A stretch of 64,000 bases of DNA from positions 17,000,501-17,064,500 of the forward strand of contig OY756958.1 in assembly GCA_963580455.1 (NCBI GenBank), read 5' to 3'. Source of the DNA: Euonymus europaeus (taxonomy: Eukaryota > Streptophyta > Magnoliopsida > Celastrales > Celastraceae). This document shows, in pieces, positions 1 to 11,922 of the stretch; the stretch's first letter is position 1; each line of letters starts with the position of its first letter. Made by a program: the position numbers and the translations under genes. A model generated the notes under the pieces. That model was not told where the DNA came from. It was given only the letters and a program-made list of their open reading frames with translations, and did no database searches.

Positions 1-203
1 ATGGGAAAAGATAGGCAAATTCTATTGAAGAATTTTATATTGTTAGTAGACGGGTTTCATAAATATCGATGTTACTAGGCCAGTTGTTTGTTGTATTGAG
101 AAAAGAAAGGCCAGTTGAGGGAGAGACGATGGGCATGCATGCTCAAAATTGATTTTTTCATGCAACTAAAGTTTGCAAATACCGCAAAGGACAGGAAGGA
201 ATG
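1..203 (+). mobile_element. Left remnant of Tat-like gypsy element T1 (gag side)
   Basis: This short flank lies left of the LARD inserted at 204. Its last 40 bases, rejoined in reading order to the sequence after 14019, fit a degraded cysteine/histidine motif of the kind found at the gag/protease border of Tat-lineage gypsy elements. A frameshift is needed to read it. The rest (1-160) shows no recognisable coding sequence. The assignment rests mainly on continuity with the T1 coding remnant that resumes at 14020. Confidence 0.4.
199..203. repeat. Target-site duplication GAATG (left)
   Basis: GAATG precedes the 5' LTR and recurs exactly at 14015-14019 after the 3' LTR. This shows that 204-14014 is a single insertion made by an LTR-retrotransposon integrase. 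Confidence 0.93.
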
Positions 204-2289
204 TGTAATACCCCGACCTAAATTACAGTAGAAATATTAGGGAATTTAGACTGACACAATTTACGAGAAAATGTGGACAAAATTAGAATAAATGTAGAAG
301 AAAACCTAAATAAGGTCGAGGTAATTTTAATAAATTATATAAGGAGAATAAAATTTAAGAGCGCAAAAATCGCCTGAATTGGAGTTGAAATGAATTTTCT
401 ATGAATTCGGGAAGTGGACATAAAAATATAATAATAAACACAACAATGGCAGAACTGTAAATATATATAGATATTTATCGTAGTTAAGTGATAAGATCAG
501 GGGTAGAATGGTCAAAAACAAAATAGGAAATAAACACAATATAAAACAAAATGGGGCACGGAAACCGAGAACGTAACTTAGAGAAAGATAACGACGGCGG
601 ACGGACGGACCGATTTCGGTGACGGCGACGAAACACGAAGCGGCTGGTACTGGGAGGATGGCCACTGCGAGGGGAGTCGATCGACACCATTTTCGTACAG
701 CAAGAAGGAGATTTGGGCGTCGATTGGGGGAGAAGAACCCACGGCTGCCGTGAACTTCAAGGTCGGATTCTGTCGACCTTCGACCACCTTTCAGGTAACG
801 TGATACGTCTATGAACTCGCCGGGCCGTCCTCTACGTTCCTATGTCAGCGATGATGGCCACCGTGCCCCGTTGGGCGGCGACCTGGTTGTGCAAACCGAC
901 GAGTCTGTTGACCCGCGCCTTGAGGAAGGAGATGAATAGCCGGGTCAACCTGACCCGGTTATCCTGGGCTGACCCGCTTAGCCCATTAGTTTAGGCAACT
1001 GAGGCCCAATTGATTTAGGCCAACCATTAAAGGCCCAATTAATCTAACTATTTAAATATCATTTTATAAATAAATTGTAAGATGTTTTGATGTAGTATTT
1101 TGGGTTTCAGGATGAATTCTTTCATAATAATTACCGATATCTAGGGAGAACGTGCTAAGGTAAGTAGTACTCAACTGTATTACGGAACTTTGTGATCTGC
1201 GAATTTTATGTGCTATTATTTGTACTGATTGTGATGTCTATTTGACTGTGTATGATGATAGTTTGTACTAATGGGATGTTTTCACGAGATCGAATTGGTG
1301 ATGACTTGAATAAATGTGAACTGTGATATAAATGATTTATTTATGTTATAGCTATATGTGCTGTTTGGTTACCATGACTGGACGACAAAACTGTTATGAT
1401 AGTCTCTGTAGAATGTGATGTGTAAGGTTATATGCTTGAATTGAATATGGTGATGAGACTGATATGATGATGGTTTTGGTGTTCTTGAAGGTGATGTGTT
1501 GCATATAATTTGCTGATATATTAATTATTGTTCATAAACATGATGCATTGCATTACATGAAAAGGAAATGTTCGGTTTAAGGAGAAAAGGTGTTTTTACG
1601 AACCAGGTATTATTGCTACAGGGAGGGTGTATGGAAAGGTTAAGGTTGAGGTATATCGGAAATGAAAATGAAAATAGAAACGAGTTTCGATTGGAAAGTG
1701 TTCTTTGGTAGAACGTCTAATTAAAGAAAAATCCCGACCGGTTGCTCTGTAGTAGTTTACCCAGGTTAAGGGCCCGAGTAGTGGAAAAATGATTTAAATG
1801 ACTGACTGATTTTCTAAGGATGAGATTCATGTGCATTCATACATAAGTATTACTTGCTGGGCCTCGGCTCACTATGTTCTGTGTTGCAGGTATTGATGTA
1901 TCAGATTATTATGCCGAATTAGGAGTTGATGGCGTCGCCGTAGAAAGAAGATGCTCATGTAACGGAAGATTTATCAATTAAGTTTTACATTTATGTATGA
2001 TCTTATAGTTAATAACTCTGATGTATGATAATAAATGTAGATTCAGGAATGAGGATGAAAAGAAAAAGATTCACAATAGTATACTTAGATGATATTAATG
2101 GGATGTTAGTGATTAGTTGAAATATATATGATGAGGCTCTTATTTCAGATTGGGTCAAATATATATATTGACTGGAATTGCTTCTTGAAGTGGATCGGTT
2201 TTAAATATGGGGTGTGTTTATACTGTAAACTAAATAGCGTTCTGGACCACAAGCCTGGAATTTAGGGTTTCGTGGGATGGGGCGTTACA
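204..2289 (+). repeat. 5' LTR of the LARD
   Basis: The LTR runs from TGTAATACC to GGCGTTACA and matches 11923-14014 almost base for base. The 6-bp length difference is explained by one indel near 1945 (13661 in the other copy). By eye about 4% of the first 270 bases differ, and fewer further in. A GC-rich island at 590-960 gives spurious minus-strand ORFs. The block around 1728-1790, containing CCCGACCGGTTGCTCTGTAG, is shared with the T5 LTR. Confidence 0.93.
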
Positions 2290-2291
2290 GT

Positions 2292-2302
2292 TGGTATTAG
2301 AG
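2292..2302 (+). other. Primer-binding site (tRNA-Met type), LARD
   Basis: TGGTATTAGAG starts two bases after the LTR end. It differs by one base from TGGTATCAGAG, the usual plant initiator-Met primer site, which T5 carries intact at 18174. Confidence 0.8.
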
Positions 2303-3642
2303 GACAAAGGTCCTTTACATTAAATTAATCCATAAAAATAAGTAAATATAAATGTATGAATTGTGAAAAGAGTTACATGAGCATCAGGGATCGGCACGAC
2401 CATCAACAAGTAAGTGTTTCATTATATATTATATTGGTTATTTGTTATTGTTATGTTATTGATCTAAATGTGCACACATGCGTGTAAATATGTATAGATC
2501 GATGTCTTACGAATAAATTGCCAATAGTACCTAATAGTGATATACATGATGCCACATTAGACTCAATACTTAATTTGGAGTATAAGGCGATATAAAACGT
2601 TAAGGTTATAGTTTTGCTAGTGTTGTTGGGAGTATTTCAGACGGTTTGAAGTGGACAGGTTTAGTAATTCTATATATGCTTGATATTGGGATATGTTGTG
2701 TTTAAGAGAAACAGAGTTAGGACCTGAATATAGCTAGTGGGATCATATAAACTACTTGATATGCATAGCTCCACTAACAGTACAAACTCTGCTGTTTGGA
2801 TTGTAGACGGTTTGGATAATTTGAAGTTAAGATAGAATTATAAGTGTACCATAGAGACAGGTTGTTCAATAAAAATCTGGAAGATGTAGTAAGTATATAT
2901 ATGTATATATATATTGTGATGAGTTTTAACTAAGTTGATAGTTGTAGTTAGTATCATTATAACCACTAGTGAATAGTAGAAGACGAACTAGAAACGCAAT
3001 GTTATTGGTAAGATATATGGGAAAAATAATTCGAGAGTTGTTATCTTAGTGTCGTTGACATGACTCCAAGGTTGATACAAAGAGTTAAATTAAATGTCTC
3101 ATGATAACATTGATTATATAAGTTGCTAGATAAGGAGTGTTCTTAATTGGTTGTGAGGATACCTAAAGACTGCACTAAAGCAAAGACATGTTATTTAAGG
3201 GTTAAGGAACGTAACAGGAAGAAAAATAATGAAACCATGAAAGTAAACTTTTGAAAACTCATGGTAATTGAACAGTCAAAAGAAATTATTAAGACTAGAA
3301 TATGGAGATTAATATCTACGTGGAGTATTTAAGGAGGAGGAATTTATCGCAAACGTGCAATAAAGAAGATATATCTATAGTTTATACAAAGTAGTCATCG
3401 TTAGGTTGGACGGGCGACCAAAATCAAATGAGTTATGATAAAGATAAATTCACGCCGATCCATAATATTGAATATTAAATATTAAATTTCTCTAAACATA
3501 GATAAATTAAATGACGCTATAAAGAAATTTAAGGTAAAAAGAGATATTAATGAAGGTACTTAATAGCACTAGAATATATTGATGCGCAAGTATAAAATGC
3601 CTAAATGGAGAACCTTAACTATTTTGGGTACAATACATGAGT
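2303..3642. other. Non-coding LARD interior, first part
   Basis: AT-rich sequence without an ORF of note. A stretch at about 2450-2530 is a diverged copy of 6905-6975, and 3460-3637 is a diverged copy of about 7361-7535. The interior therefore holds an old, partial direct duplication several kilobases apart. A TA-rich microsatellite lies near 2895-2915. Confidence 0.6.
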
Positions 3643-5851
3643 TGTGACGCCCTGATCCCCGGGACGCTAGGTGCCCTCTCTGACACCGTCCTAGGTCACT
3701 AGTGTGAACATCCAGGATGAACCGGAAATCCGGCGGCACCTCCCCGTATATCAGAGAGTGCCCACCTGAATCAGAAACGCAGCGACAATCATCACACTAG
3801 CAACCTAGCATCCAGGCCTCAGGCCTCAATCACAAGCAATCCTGATCCTAGAGCCTCAGACCCTCCACTACCAGCATGCACAAACTGATAGCTTTAAATA
3901 TAAATCATCACACAGATCTATATATCTCAAGCATATAACCATCATCATCAAACATCATAATCATACAAGCACTATCCGTGCCACATGGTTATATACACTA
4001 CTCAAACATACAAAATACAACAACAACATGCATAGAGTATGTCTCGTGCAATCCCAATTCTACCCAGGGCCATCCATGTCACATCCCGTCTCACTGATCC
4101 GCACCACCAGTACTTGTACCAGTGTCACCTGTAGAAGACAGAAAGTAGGGGAGTGAGCTAGAAGCTCAGTAGGGTACAAGAGTTTATAAGAAGTAAGGCC
4201 GAACCAATCAAAGGACAATGCACCAACATGTATCTACAACATGCACGTATACTCAACAAGCACATATAACATCAATCCAAGTAATCCCCTCACCCTGAGC
4301 AATCAACAATACTACCATGTCTCATACATGTAGCATCCAACAGGGAGCAAGCTCAACCACAACAACAACGCTCCTGGGATTACCTGGTTGCGTGAACCTA
4401 TCACGCCCGCACATAGCCAGCTAGGTCGCTCTCCAACCTTCGCCCAAGTGTGTTATCCCAACATAGAGTTCACGTGACCCGGTGGCAACTCTCTTCACCT
4501 GTCATCCCTCCATGTGGCTTTCAAGAAATCTAAGAGTCCCCGAGTCCATACTCGAGTCCCCCATGCATCTCTAATGCAATTATGCAATGTCATGCCGAAT
4601 AGATATATATAAATATATATGAACATCCTACATATATACATATATAACTACCGTGATGCATGAACGGAATTCAACTCATGCCCGTATGAGACGGAATATT
4701 CAAATCGGGTCATGCATACAATCACAATCAACAATTAACCACACATTGGCTCGTTTCCCCTTAGAAGCAATTAAGGTGGAAACATAACAAAAGGACCAAT
4801 GAAGAATCGAAACGCTATTTAGAAAGGAGAACGGACGATAGAAAAGAATCGGTTAGGAATCCCTACCTCAATCGAGCAAAATCACCTCAAATACCAAATT
4901 AGGGTTTCGAACCCTCGTTTCTTCCAAACCTATTGATTTACATAATCGAACTCACAATATCAACCAAAACATACCACATTATCCCTACTAATATCAATCA
5001 ATCAACAAAAATCGAAATACTTACCTTCTCTCTCTAGAATTCTCTTTCAAAAGCTTGTTCCAAAGCCCAATCCAAATCTTACTCCAAAATCCCAACTAAA
5101 CCTACACATAGGTCCACAAACAAGCCTATATCAACATATCTAAACCCTAGATACCAATTCCAAACGGAACTAACCAAATCTAAAGAAAACCCCAATGAGA
5201 AACTCTAGGAAAACTTACCTCAAACCTTGAAATCTTCCTTGAAATCTCCTCCAAGTCTCCAATCCAAGCTTAGACTCTCCAAGAATCACTTCCAATGATC
5301 TTCTCTCTCTAGAATCATCGCTCTCTCTCTCTCTAGGATGAACCAAAACCATAAATCTGTCTAAAACTCTTGCTGGAGTCTGTTTTGAAAGCTCGGGTTG
5401 CGCCTAGGCGCTACTCTGGGCGCCTTGGCGCCCTGGCCTAAATGGTTTATGAAAACACACTGTCCTGGGCGTTTCTAGGCGCACAACGCCTAGGCGCCCT
5501 CCTCGGCGTGTGATCCTAATTTTTCCAACTCCGTCTCGGTCTTAGCTTCGATTTGATAAATTATGGGCCCAAAACGGACATTTGTATAAAAAGTTATGGC
5601 CTATTTACCGAACCTAGCTCAAAACTATTTTCCCTTTGGACTCTGCTCTCCCTGCTGAATTAGGCGCCCTGGGCGTACCATTGCACACGCCTAGGCGCAC
5701 ACCACCTAGGCGTGCTGCTCTAGCGCCTAGGCGCGCCAGCTTCTCTCGTTTTCTTTATTTCCAGCTCCCTCACTGGACTAGGCGCAGCGCCTAGGCGCCC
5801 CCTGGTGTGCAAAACTCAAAAATTCCAAAAATTTTGGGTCGAGGTTTCACA
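3643..5851 (-). mobile_element. Solo LTR of a chromovirus-like family (copy i), TSD TGAGT
   Basis: On the + strand it starts TGTGACGCCC and ends GAGGTTTCACA, so its own orientation is minus. TGAGT at 3638-3642 and 5852-5856 is a perfect 5-bp TSD. No internal domain or second LTR remains, so it is a solo LTR left by LTR-LTR recombination. It shares the block around its 4100 region (GATCCGCACC, read in reverse) and its ends with copies at 7764, 24905 and 37696. It carries a dense group of GCGCCTAGGCGC palindromes at 5400-5798. Confidence 0.92.
5400..5798. repeat. Cluster of CCTAGG-centred palindromes in LTR copy i
   Basis: GCGCCTAGGCGC occurs exactly at 5400-5411, 5723-5734 and 5787-5798. CGCCTAGGCG occurs at 5487-5496 and 5688-5697, and imperfect forms occur at 5418-5433 and 5703-5714. 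All lie in the promoter-proximal part of the LTR, on both sides of a conserved block (about 5525-5640) shared with other copies. The function is unknown. Confidence 0.9.
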
Positions 5852-6049
5852 TGAGTCAATGTTATCGGTGGTGATATTTTAACATAAATGACAAGTTAGT
5901 GATTTTTAATATGAAATAATTAATTATTATACGAATCATTGAAAATATACTTGTACTTGAATGCTTATCTAAACAGGAATGAAAAAAAGAGAGAGGTATA
6001 ACGTTGTTAATATATATTTTTATTGTGTATGTAAATATACATGGGTGAC

Positions 6050-6131
6050 ATATTTAATTGAGTTAAATACTATGCTTGTTATTATCGATAATATTTAATT
6101 GAGTTAAATACTATGCTTGTTATTATCGATA
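6050..6131 (+). repeat. 41-bp exact tandem duplication
   Basis: Two perfect copies of a 41-bp unit, 6050-6090 and 6091-6131, each ending TTATTATCGATA. It is a simple local duplication inside the LARD interior. Confidence 0.95.
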
Positions 6132-7162
6132 AGTGAGGATGAACAATATTAAGATGATGGAGCACTGTAGTAACGTATATGGGACAACGTCTCAATTAGA
6201 TAGGCATGTAAAGTTATTTAGATATCATATATGTGTGCCTAAAATACATCAGTTTATACATGTATATTGGAAATAAATTAAACAATTGGAATAATCGCAT
6301 AAGGAGCAATTAGTAGGTACTATATGGTGAGAATATTGAAGAAATCAGACTCTAAGTATACTACTTGAGCGAAAGCACACTAGTGATACCAAACGAGTTA
6401 GGCACTATATGGTTAGTTGAGGAAGTAGTATGAATAAATATTTTAAACTTGATGAAGATGATAGTAAGTGTTAGGTTATATAACAGTTGTATTTATGAAT
6501 GAATTATAATTAATAAAATTAAAGAATATTTTTATGTGCTAAGGAATAGGTTTCCGATGGATTATAAAATAAATTAAGTACTTAATTTAATATGTTTGTC
6601 TGGGTATGAACATTAATTTCAAAATTCAAATAAAAGTAAAGTCATTGTTGAGATAATAGTAACTGATATTTCACTATGATATACATTGTAATCGTTGATG
6701 CGTCGTTTTAATTAATTAATTATACTTAGGTATTTATAATTTGGTGGAAGTCACTGAAGTAGTTTTATACTAAATGAATATACTTTTATCTAAGAGTGTT
6801 AGGCTGTAGGGTAAGTATATAACGTAATGTAAATAGCGCTTCGGCCTATGGGTCTAGTGGTGTGGGTAAATGTTTTACTGTATATTTTACCTGAATATTG
6901 TCATGGTGTTGATCTAATGATGTAAATGTGCATGTAAATGTGTGTGATCATTTTTGTTTATGAATAAATTGCTGCTATACATGTAGATAAAGTCATTGTA
7001 CTCATGGTATCCAATTTTGGGTATACAGTGATATTAAATAGTTGGGTAACAATCTAGGTTAGTGTAGAAAATAATAAGAAAGAAACTATGGTGAATTTAG
7101 GGATTGGAATATATAAACTGATATTCACAGTTTTATTATAGTTGATGGAACTAAGAATTGAA

Positions 7163-7189
7163 AAATAAAAATAAAAATAAAAATAAAAT
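7163..7189 (+). repeat. (AAAAT)n microsatellite
   Basis: About five consecutive AAAAT units in the LARD interior. They create the isoleucine/phenylalanine-rich reading frame on the opposite strand. Confidence 0.85.
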
Positions 7190-7469
7190 CTACGGCTTGA
7201 AGGATTAGTAAAGTTATAATTATGATAGTCAATGATAGAATTGACCTCTGATAGGTTAGGTTTGAGGTTGACAGGTATGATAAGTTATTATAAGGTAGAT
7301 ATGTGGATGGGCTCGTATATAATAGGAAGAGAGGTAGGATATGAACATAGCTAGAGTGGAACCCCAATATTATTGAATATAAAGTTCCTCAAGCATAGAT
7401 GGATTAATTGACATTATAAAGGAATCTAAGGTAATAGAGATGTTAGTAAAGGTACATGATAGCACTATA

Positions 7470-7763
7470 GTATATCAATGTTGATACAATCTGAACAAAG
7501 TGCCTTAATGGAGAACCTTAATGTTTGGTAGGATGAATGAGTCAATACTCGGAATAGTGATAATTGTTTTAAAGCAAACAAAAAGTGAGTACTTTGTGAT
7601 ATATATTAATTAAGTATTATATGAATCTTTGAGAGAATATTTATATGGGAATGCTAATGAGTATGCAATAAAATTGCGATCAAATCACGTATATAGGCGC
7701 CCTGAAGGTATATGTATATACATGTAAATAGGAAATAGGCTACAATAGCATAAAACAAATGTA
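7470..7763 (+). repeat. Flanking duplication, copy 1 (294 bp)
   Basis: LARD interior sequence from GTATATCAATG to AACAAATGTA. The same 294 bp, with only a few substitutions, recurs at 10701-10994 on the far side of the LTR inserted at 7764. Only the second copy continues into the native downstream sequence. Confidence 0.93.
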
Positions 7764-8984
7764 TGTAACGCCCCAATTTCGGGAACGTTACGTGGTGCTC
7801 ACCGCACCGTCCTAGGTTATCAATGTGATTCACAACACGAGGATTTAACTCTAGTTCGTCTAACTAAGTTAAATCTTCCAACAAAAATCCGGCAGCATCT
7901 CCCCTTAATTCGGGTAATGCCCACCTGATTAAACGCAGCATAACATCATATAATCACATCCCAACCTAGCAAGGCCTCCGGCCATCCAACAGCAGGCAAA
8001 TTCACAACCTATAGCCTCAGGCCTCCTAACAGCATGCAAAGTCACAACCTATGGCCTCAGGCTATCTAGCAGCATGCACAAACTGAATTCATGATTCATA
8101 CATCACAATGATTCCACACAACCAATAAACATGACTAAATGTCCACACCCGGTTCAGAAGTCCCACATCAATGGAATAACCTTCTAACCGTCCATAATCC
8201 ACACCTGACGGTGTCACGCAGTCAAGATATCACACATGGAATCATTTCATACAAATATTTCAACAAAAAGGTTTAAGACTCTAATCCCAAACATACACCC
8301 TCTCCAAGAGCCATCCATGCCACGACGTCGTCTCTACTGATCCGCACCTCTGGCACTAGTACCAGTCTCACCTGTAGGGAGGAAGAAAAATATAGGGTGA
8401 GCTAGAAGCTCAATAGGGGTAAAGAGTAAAACAAGCAACATGGTGGTTATTAAAGAAAAGATAATGCATCAATATGTTCTCTTCTATGCACATGTCACAT
8501 AACACAACCAATAGTCTGGGTATTCCCTTCGGGGTAAAACACATTCATCAATCCACAAGTCTTCAACCATGGATTAACAAAACCTCAAATGCACTACATG
8601 GTTCCCAACCATCATGAATGAGAGCGTAATCATCATTCACATTACACCCGCAAAGGTTCTACCCGGTTGTGTGAACCCCGTCACACTCACACCTTTAGGT
8701 GATGTTTGTTAGTTAGAATTGGGAGGGAATAGGGGTGGCTTATGGAATGGAGTATTCCATTCCATTGTTTGGTTCATCAAAATTTGATGGAATGGAATAC
8801 TCCATTCCATTCCATCCTTTCTCTCTCATACAAATATCATTCCCACATTTTTGGGCTAGAATAGGTAATTCAACATAGAATAGCTTGTGAATTATCCATT
8901 TTGCCCTCAAGTGCATGATTGATATGTTTACTTGTATTGTCCTCATATGCATTAGATGTCCTCATATGCATTAAACTAAATATA

Positions 8985-9180
8985 TCTGATTTTATTTAAT
9001 TAAGTTAATTTAATCAAACTGAATTTTTTTAATTAAACAAATTATATTTAATTTGTCTGATTTTATTTAATTAAGTTAATTTAATCAAACTGAATTTTTT
9101 TAATTAAACAAATTATATTTAATTTGTCTGATTTTATTTAATTAAGTTAATTTAATCAAACTGAATTTTTTTAATTAAAC
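8985..9180 (+). repeat. 71-bp tandem repeat, about 2.8 copies
   Basis: Units start at 8985, 9056 and 9127, each beginning TCTGATTTTATTTAATTAAG. The third copy is partial. The array is AT-rich and lies inside the MITE at 8698-9444. Confidence 0.95.
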
Positions 9181-9360
9181 TGATTTTATTTGTTAATTAT
9201 ACTTGGCTAGGAACAATAAAATGGAATAGAGTTAATTAGATATTTGTAAAATGGCTTATAAAAAAAATATTTGTAAAAGGGCATAATGGACAAAAGACAA
9301 TTTCATTCTCATTCTTATTCCCAGTTTTTAGTCATACCAAACGTTAGAATCAAAAACTAA

Positions 9361-9416
9361 TTCCCATTCCCATTCCCATTCCCATTCCCACTCTCATTCC
9401 CATTCTCATTCCCACT
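9361..9416 (+). repeat. CATTCC/CATTCT short tandem tract
   Basis: Repeated six-base units CATTCC with variants CACTCT and CATTCT next to the right TIR of the MITE. Confidence 0.9.
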
Positions 9417-10700
9417 CAAACAATTCTCAACACCAAACGACCCCTAAGTGTGTTGCCTCACATGGAGTCATATGATCCATGCCCATGCCTTGATAGGCAA
9501 CCACCCTCCCATGTGACTTTCAAGTAACCTATGGTATCCCGAGTCCATACCCGAGCATCCCGTGCAAGCTCTAATGCATTCATGCTCGTGCCATGCCAAA
9601 TACACATATATATCAACCTATATATATATACAACTACTAATTTTATGCATGAAAAGATTCAAGACATGCTCAATGGATGATTGAACATGTAATTGGGCAA
9701 TGCAATCTACATTTAGAAGAATATATAAATAAACCCTAGGTTCGTTCTTCCTTAGGCACGATAAGCCAAGAACACAAACAAAGAGACCAATGAGAATTCG
9801 AACCGAAATTTTAGAATCAACGAACGATATTGAAGTAAAAAAGGGTCAAGAAATCCCCTACCTCAAGTTGAGCACAACACACAATTCCAAATTCCAAGTC
9901 TTAGGGTTTAAATCCCCTTTCACCAACCTAACCATATTTCATCATTTCAATCCATATATACATGTTAATAACACACATTTATCATAACAATAACAATTCC
10001 AATACAAAATCCAAGAGAGACTAACCTTCTCTCTCTAGAATTCTCAAATTCCTCCAAATTTGTCCAATAATCGAACTCAACCTAAACCAAGGATTGAAAC
10101 CTATGAAACAACCTTAAATTACCCTAAGAACAACATATGTAAACTCTACAATCCAAGTAGATCTACGAAAATCCCTAAGTTCTAAAACCATAGAAAACTC
10201 ACCTTAAACTTCCAAATCTCCTTTGATTCTTCCTTGAATGTTGTTAATCACCCACAATCCACTCCAAATCAAGCTTGATCTTGCCCAAATCACCTTATCT
10301 CTCTCCTTACCTCTCTCTTTCTCTCTCTACAAGGAAGGAACCGAAGAAATTAAGAAGAAGAATTCATTCTCGCATTTTGAGCTTGCTGGGTCAGGTGCTG
10401 GCGCTCCAGCTCTGGAAGGGCGCCCGAATCTACCCAAAATGCACTCTTCCAGAGATCCAACACTGGAAGGGCGCCCGAATCTTTTTTTTCCATTTTTACA
10501 TCTGTCTCGGTCTAAGCTTCGATTTGATATATTATGAGCCCAAAACGGACATCCGAGCTAAAAGTTATGGCTCATTTAGTGAACCTAGTTCCAAAATGTT
10601 TCCTTATGGACTTATGCCATTCGGGTTGGTCCATAACCTCCCGAATCTATTCCAAATTATTATTATCTACCGCAAATTAACTAGAACTTAATATTTTTGG

Positions 10701-10994
10701 GTATATCAATGTTGATACAATATGAACAAAGTGCCTTAATGGAGAACCTTAATGTTTGGTAGGATGTATGAGTCAATACTCGGAATAGTGATAATTGTTT
10801 TAAAGAAAACAAAAAGTGAGTGCTTTGTGATATATATTAATTAAGTATTATATGAATATTTGAGAGAATATTTATATGGGAATGCTAATGAGTATGCAAT
10901 AAAATTGCGATCAAATCACGTATATAGTCGCCCTGAAGGTATATGTATATACATGTAAATAGGAAATAGGCTACAATAGCATAAAACAAATGTA
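10701..10994 (+). repeat. Flanking duplication, copy 2 (294 bp)
   Basis: Near-identical and equal in length to 7470-7763. It joins directly to the truncated LTR end at 10700 and continues into the LARD interior at 10995. See the finding on target duplications. Confidence 0.93.
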
Positions 10995-11909
10995 CATGGA
11001 GTAGTTTGTTTGTACTATTAAAAAGACCACAATACACTAGTATGCTTAATCAAAAGTAAAATTGTGGTACCAATGGTTTAGAAACGAAATCAGTTAGTGG
11101 TGAACGTGGTTGGAGTAAATACCATGAATATCGATAGACGATATTAAGGCCTATATTACATGTAGTTAGCGACAACATGATTTTGGAGTATTAGCAGAAT
11201 GTAATAATAATATCGGTATATGGCTAGAGGTTTCATTAAATACAAACTAGTTGGGGATTGTAATATGACCCATATTCCTGTATAAAAATTAGAATGTAAT
11301 GCTAAAGATGACTGGCTATAGTTTCAATTAGGAATCAATGATTTCAGGAATAATGGGCAATTATTGAACTTAGGGGCATTGTATTTAATTTCATATGAGT
11401 AATCAATATATTGGATAAAATTGAGATGATGATGGAATTTTTGAGAGATTGGAGATAAAATTAGAAATTGAGTTAAGAAATGAATTGAAGGCTTGAGGTA
11501 GATAACCACATTATTTTTATATCGATGTTGATACGATAGGTAGTAAGTGCTTAAATAGAGATAAATAACTAAAGGTCCGTGAATGAGAAATATGATTGGA
11601 CTTTCAATATGTTGGTACTAAGATAATTTAAATACAGCATGAGACAAAAGGCAACGATAAGTGGAATATTGGATTGATACATAATCAATGGTTTTGGGAT
11701 ACTATAATATTAAACAGGGATAGACTGTAAGGTTATATAACATAGTATTGGTAGAGACGTTTATGGCATCTACGGTTTTATACACCATAGGGAGAAAGTT
11801 AAACAACAATTGTACTACATATGTTAAATATATTCAATTTAATTGGGGGAGTGAGAATTATTTACTTGAGGGTGACTTTGTAAGCAAATTTCGAGGATGA
11901 AATTTTCAT
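10995..11909. other. Non-coding LARD interior, last part
   Basis: AT-rich, with no recognisable coding. The only ORF (11324-11509, minus) has no recognisable motif. Confidence 0.6.
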
Positions 11910-11921
11910 AAGGAGGGGAGA
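11910..11921 (+). other. Polypurine tract of the LARD
   Basis: AAGGAGGGGAGA lies immediately before the 3' LTR, where the plus-strand primer is expected. Confidence 0.8.
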
Positions 11922-11922
11922 C

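Larger units (their letters stand above)
5857..7469. other. Non-coding LARD interior, middle part
   Basis: AT-rich and without a credible gene. The only long ORF (7125-7367, minus) reads through an AAAAT microsatellite and is low-complexity. The stretch 6830-6975 resembles the LTR end followed by leader sequence, diverged, which suggests that an ancient tandem unit of the element is buried here. Confidence 0.55.
8698..9444. mobile_element. MITE-like element (PIF/Harbinger-type) inside LTR copy ii
   Basis: The same LTR without the insert is seen at 26145-26175, which defines the insertion boundaries. Imperfect terminal inverted repeats read GGTGATGTTTGTTAG and, in reverse, GGGGTCGTTTGGTGT, both continuing to AGAATTG. 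It is flanked by TTA and TAA, consistent with a 3-bp TAA target with one mutation. TIRs with a GTTTGG core and a 3-bp TWA target are typical of Tourist-like MITEs. Inside are an inverted GGAATGGAGTATTCC hairpin (about 8752-8815), a 71-bp tandem repeat and a CATTCC tract. No transposase is present. Confidence 0.7.
7764..10700 (-). mobile_element. Truncated LTR of the chromovirus-like family (copy ii)
   Basis: It starts TGTAACGCCCC on the + strand, the reverse complement of the 3' end of the copy at 24905, and is collinear with that copy in reverse. At the other end it stops at ATATTTTTGGGT, missing roughly the last 13 bases that copies i and iii retain. It abuts the second copy of the 294-bp host duplication and has no 5-bp TSD. 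A 747-bp MITE sits inside at 8698-9444. The palindrome GGGCGCCC occurs twice, near 10419 and 10470, within repeated 20-mers. Confidence 0.85.

Noticed and set aside
399..787. Three overlapping minus-strand ORFs near the left end, repeated at 12118-12506
   Set aside because: They lie in the GC-rich island of the LARD LTR, exist in both LTRs and have no domain. They follow base composition.
7125..7367. 80-aa minus-strand ORF with a hydrophobic tail
   Set aside because: The tail is the AAAAT microsatellite; the rest has no similarity I recognise.
8985..9180. Possible CRISPR-like or satellite array
   Set aside because: The 71-bp units abut with no spacers, so it is a plain tandem repeat.
10238..10691. 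Two overlapping plus-strand ORFs of 99 and 138 aa
   Set aside because: Inside LTR copy ii, antisense to it, with no domain and no counterpart in copy i or iii.
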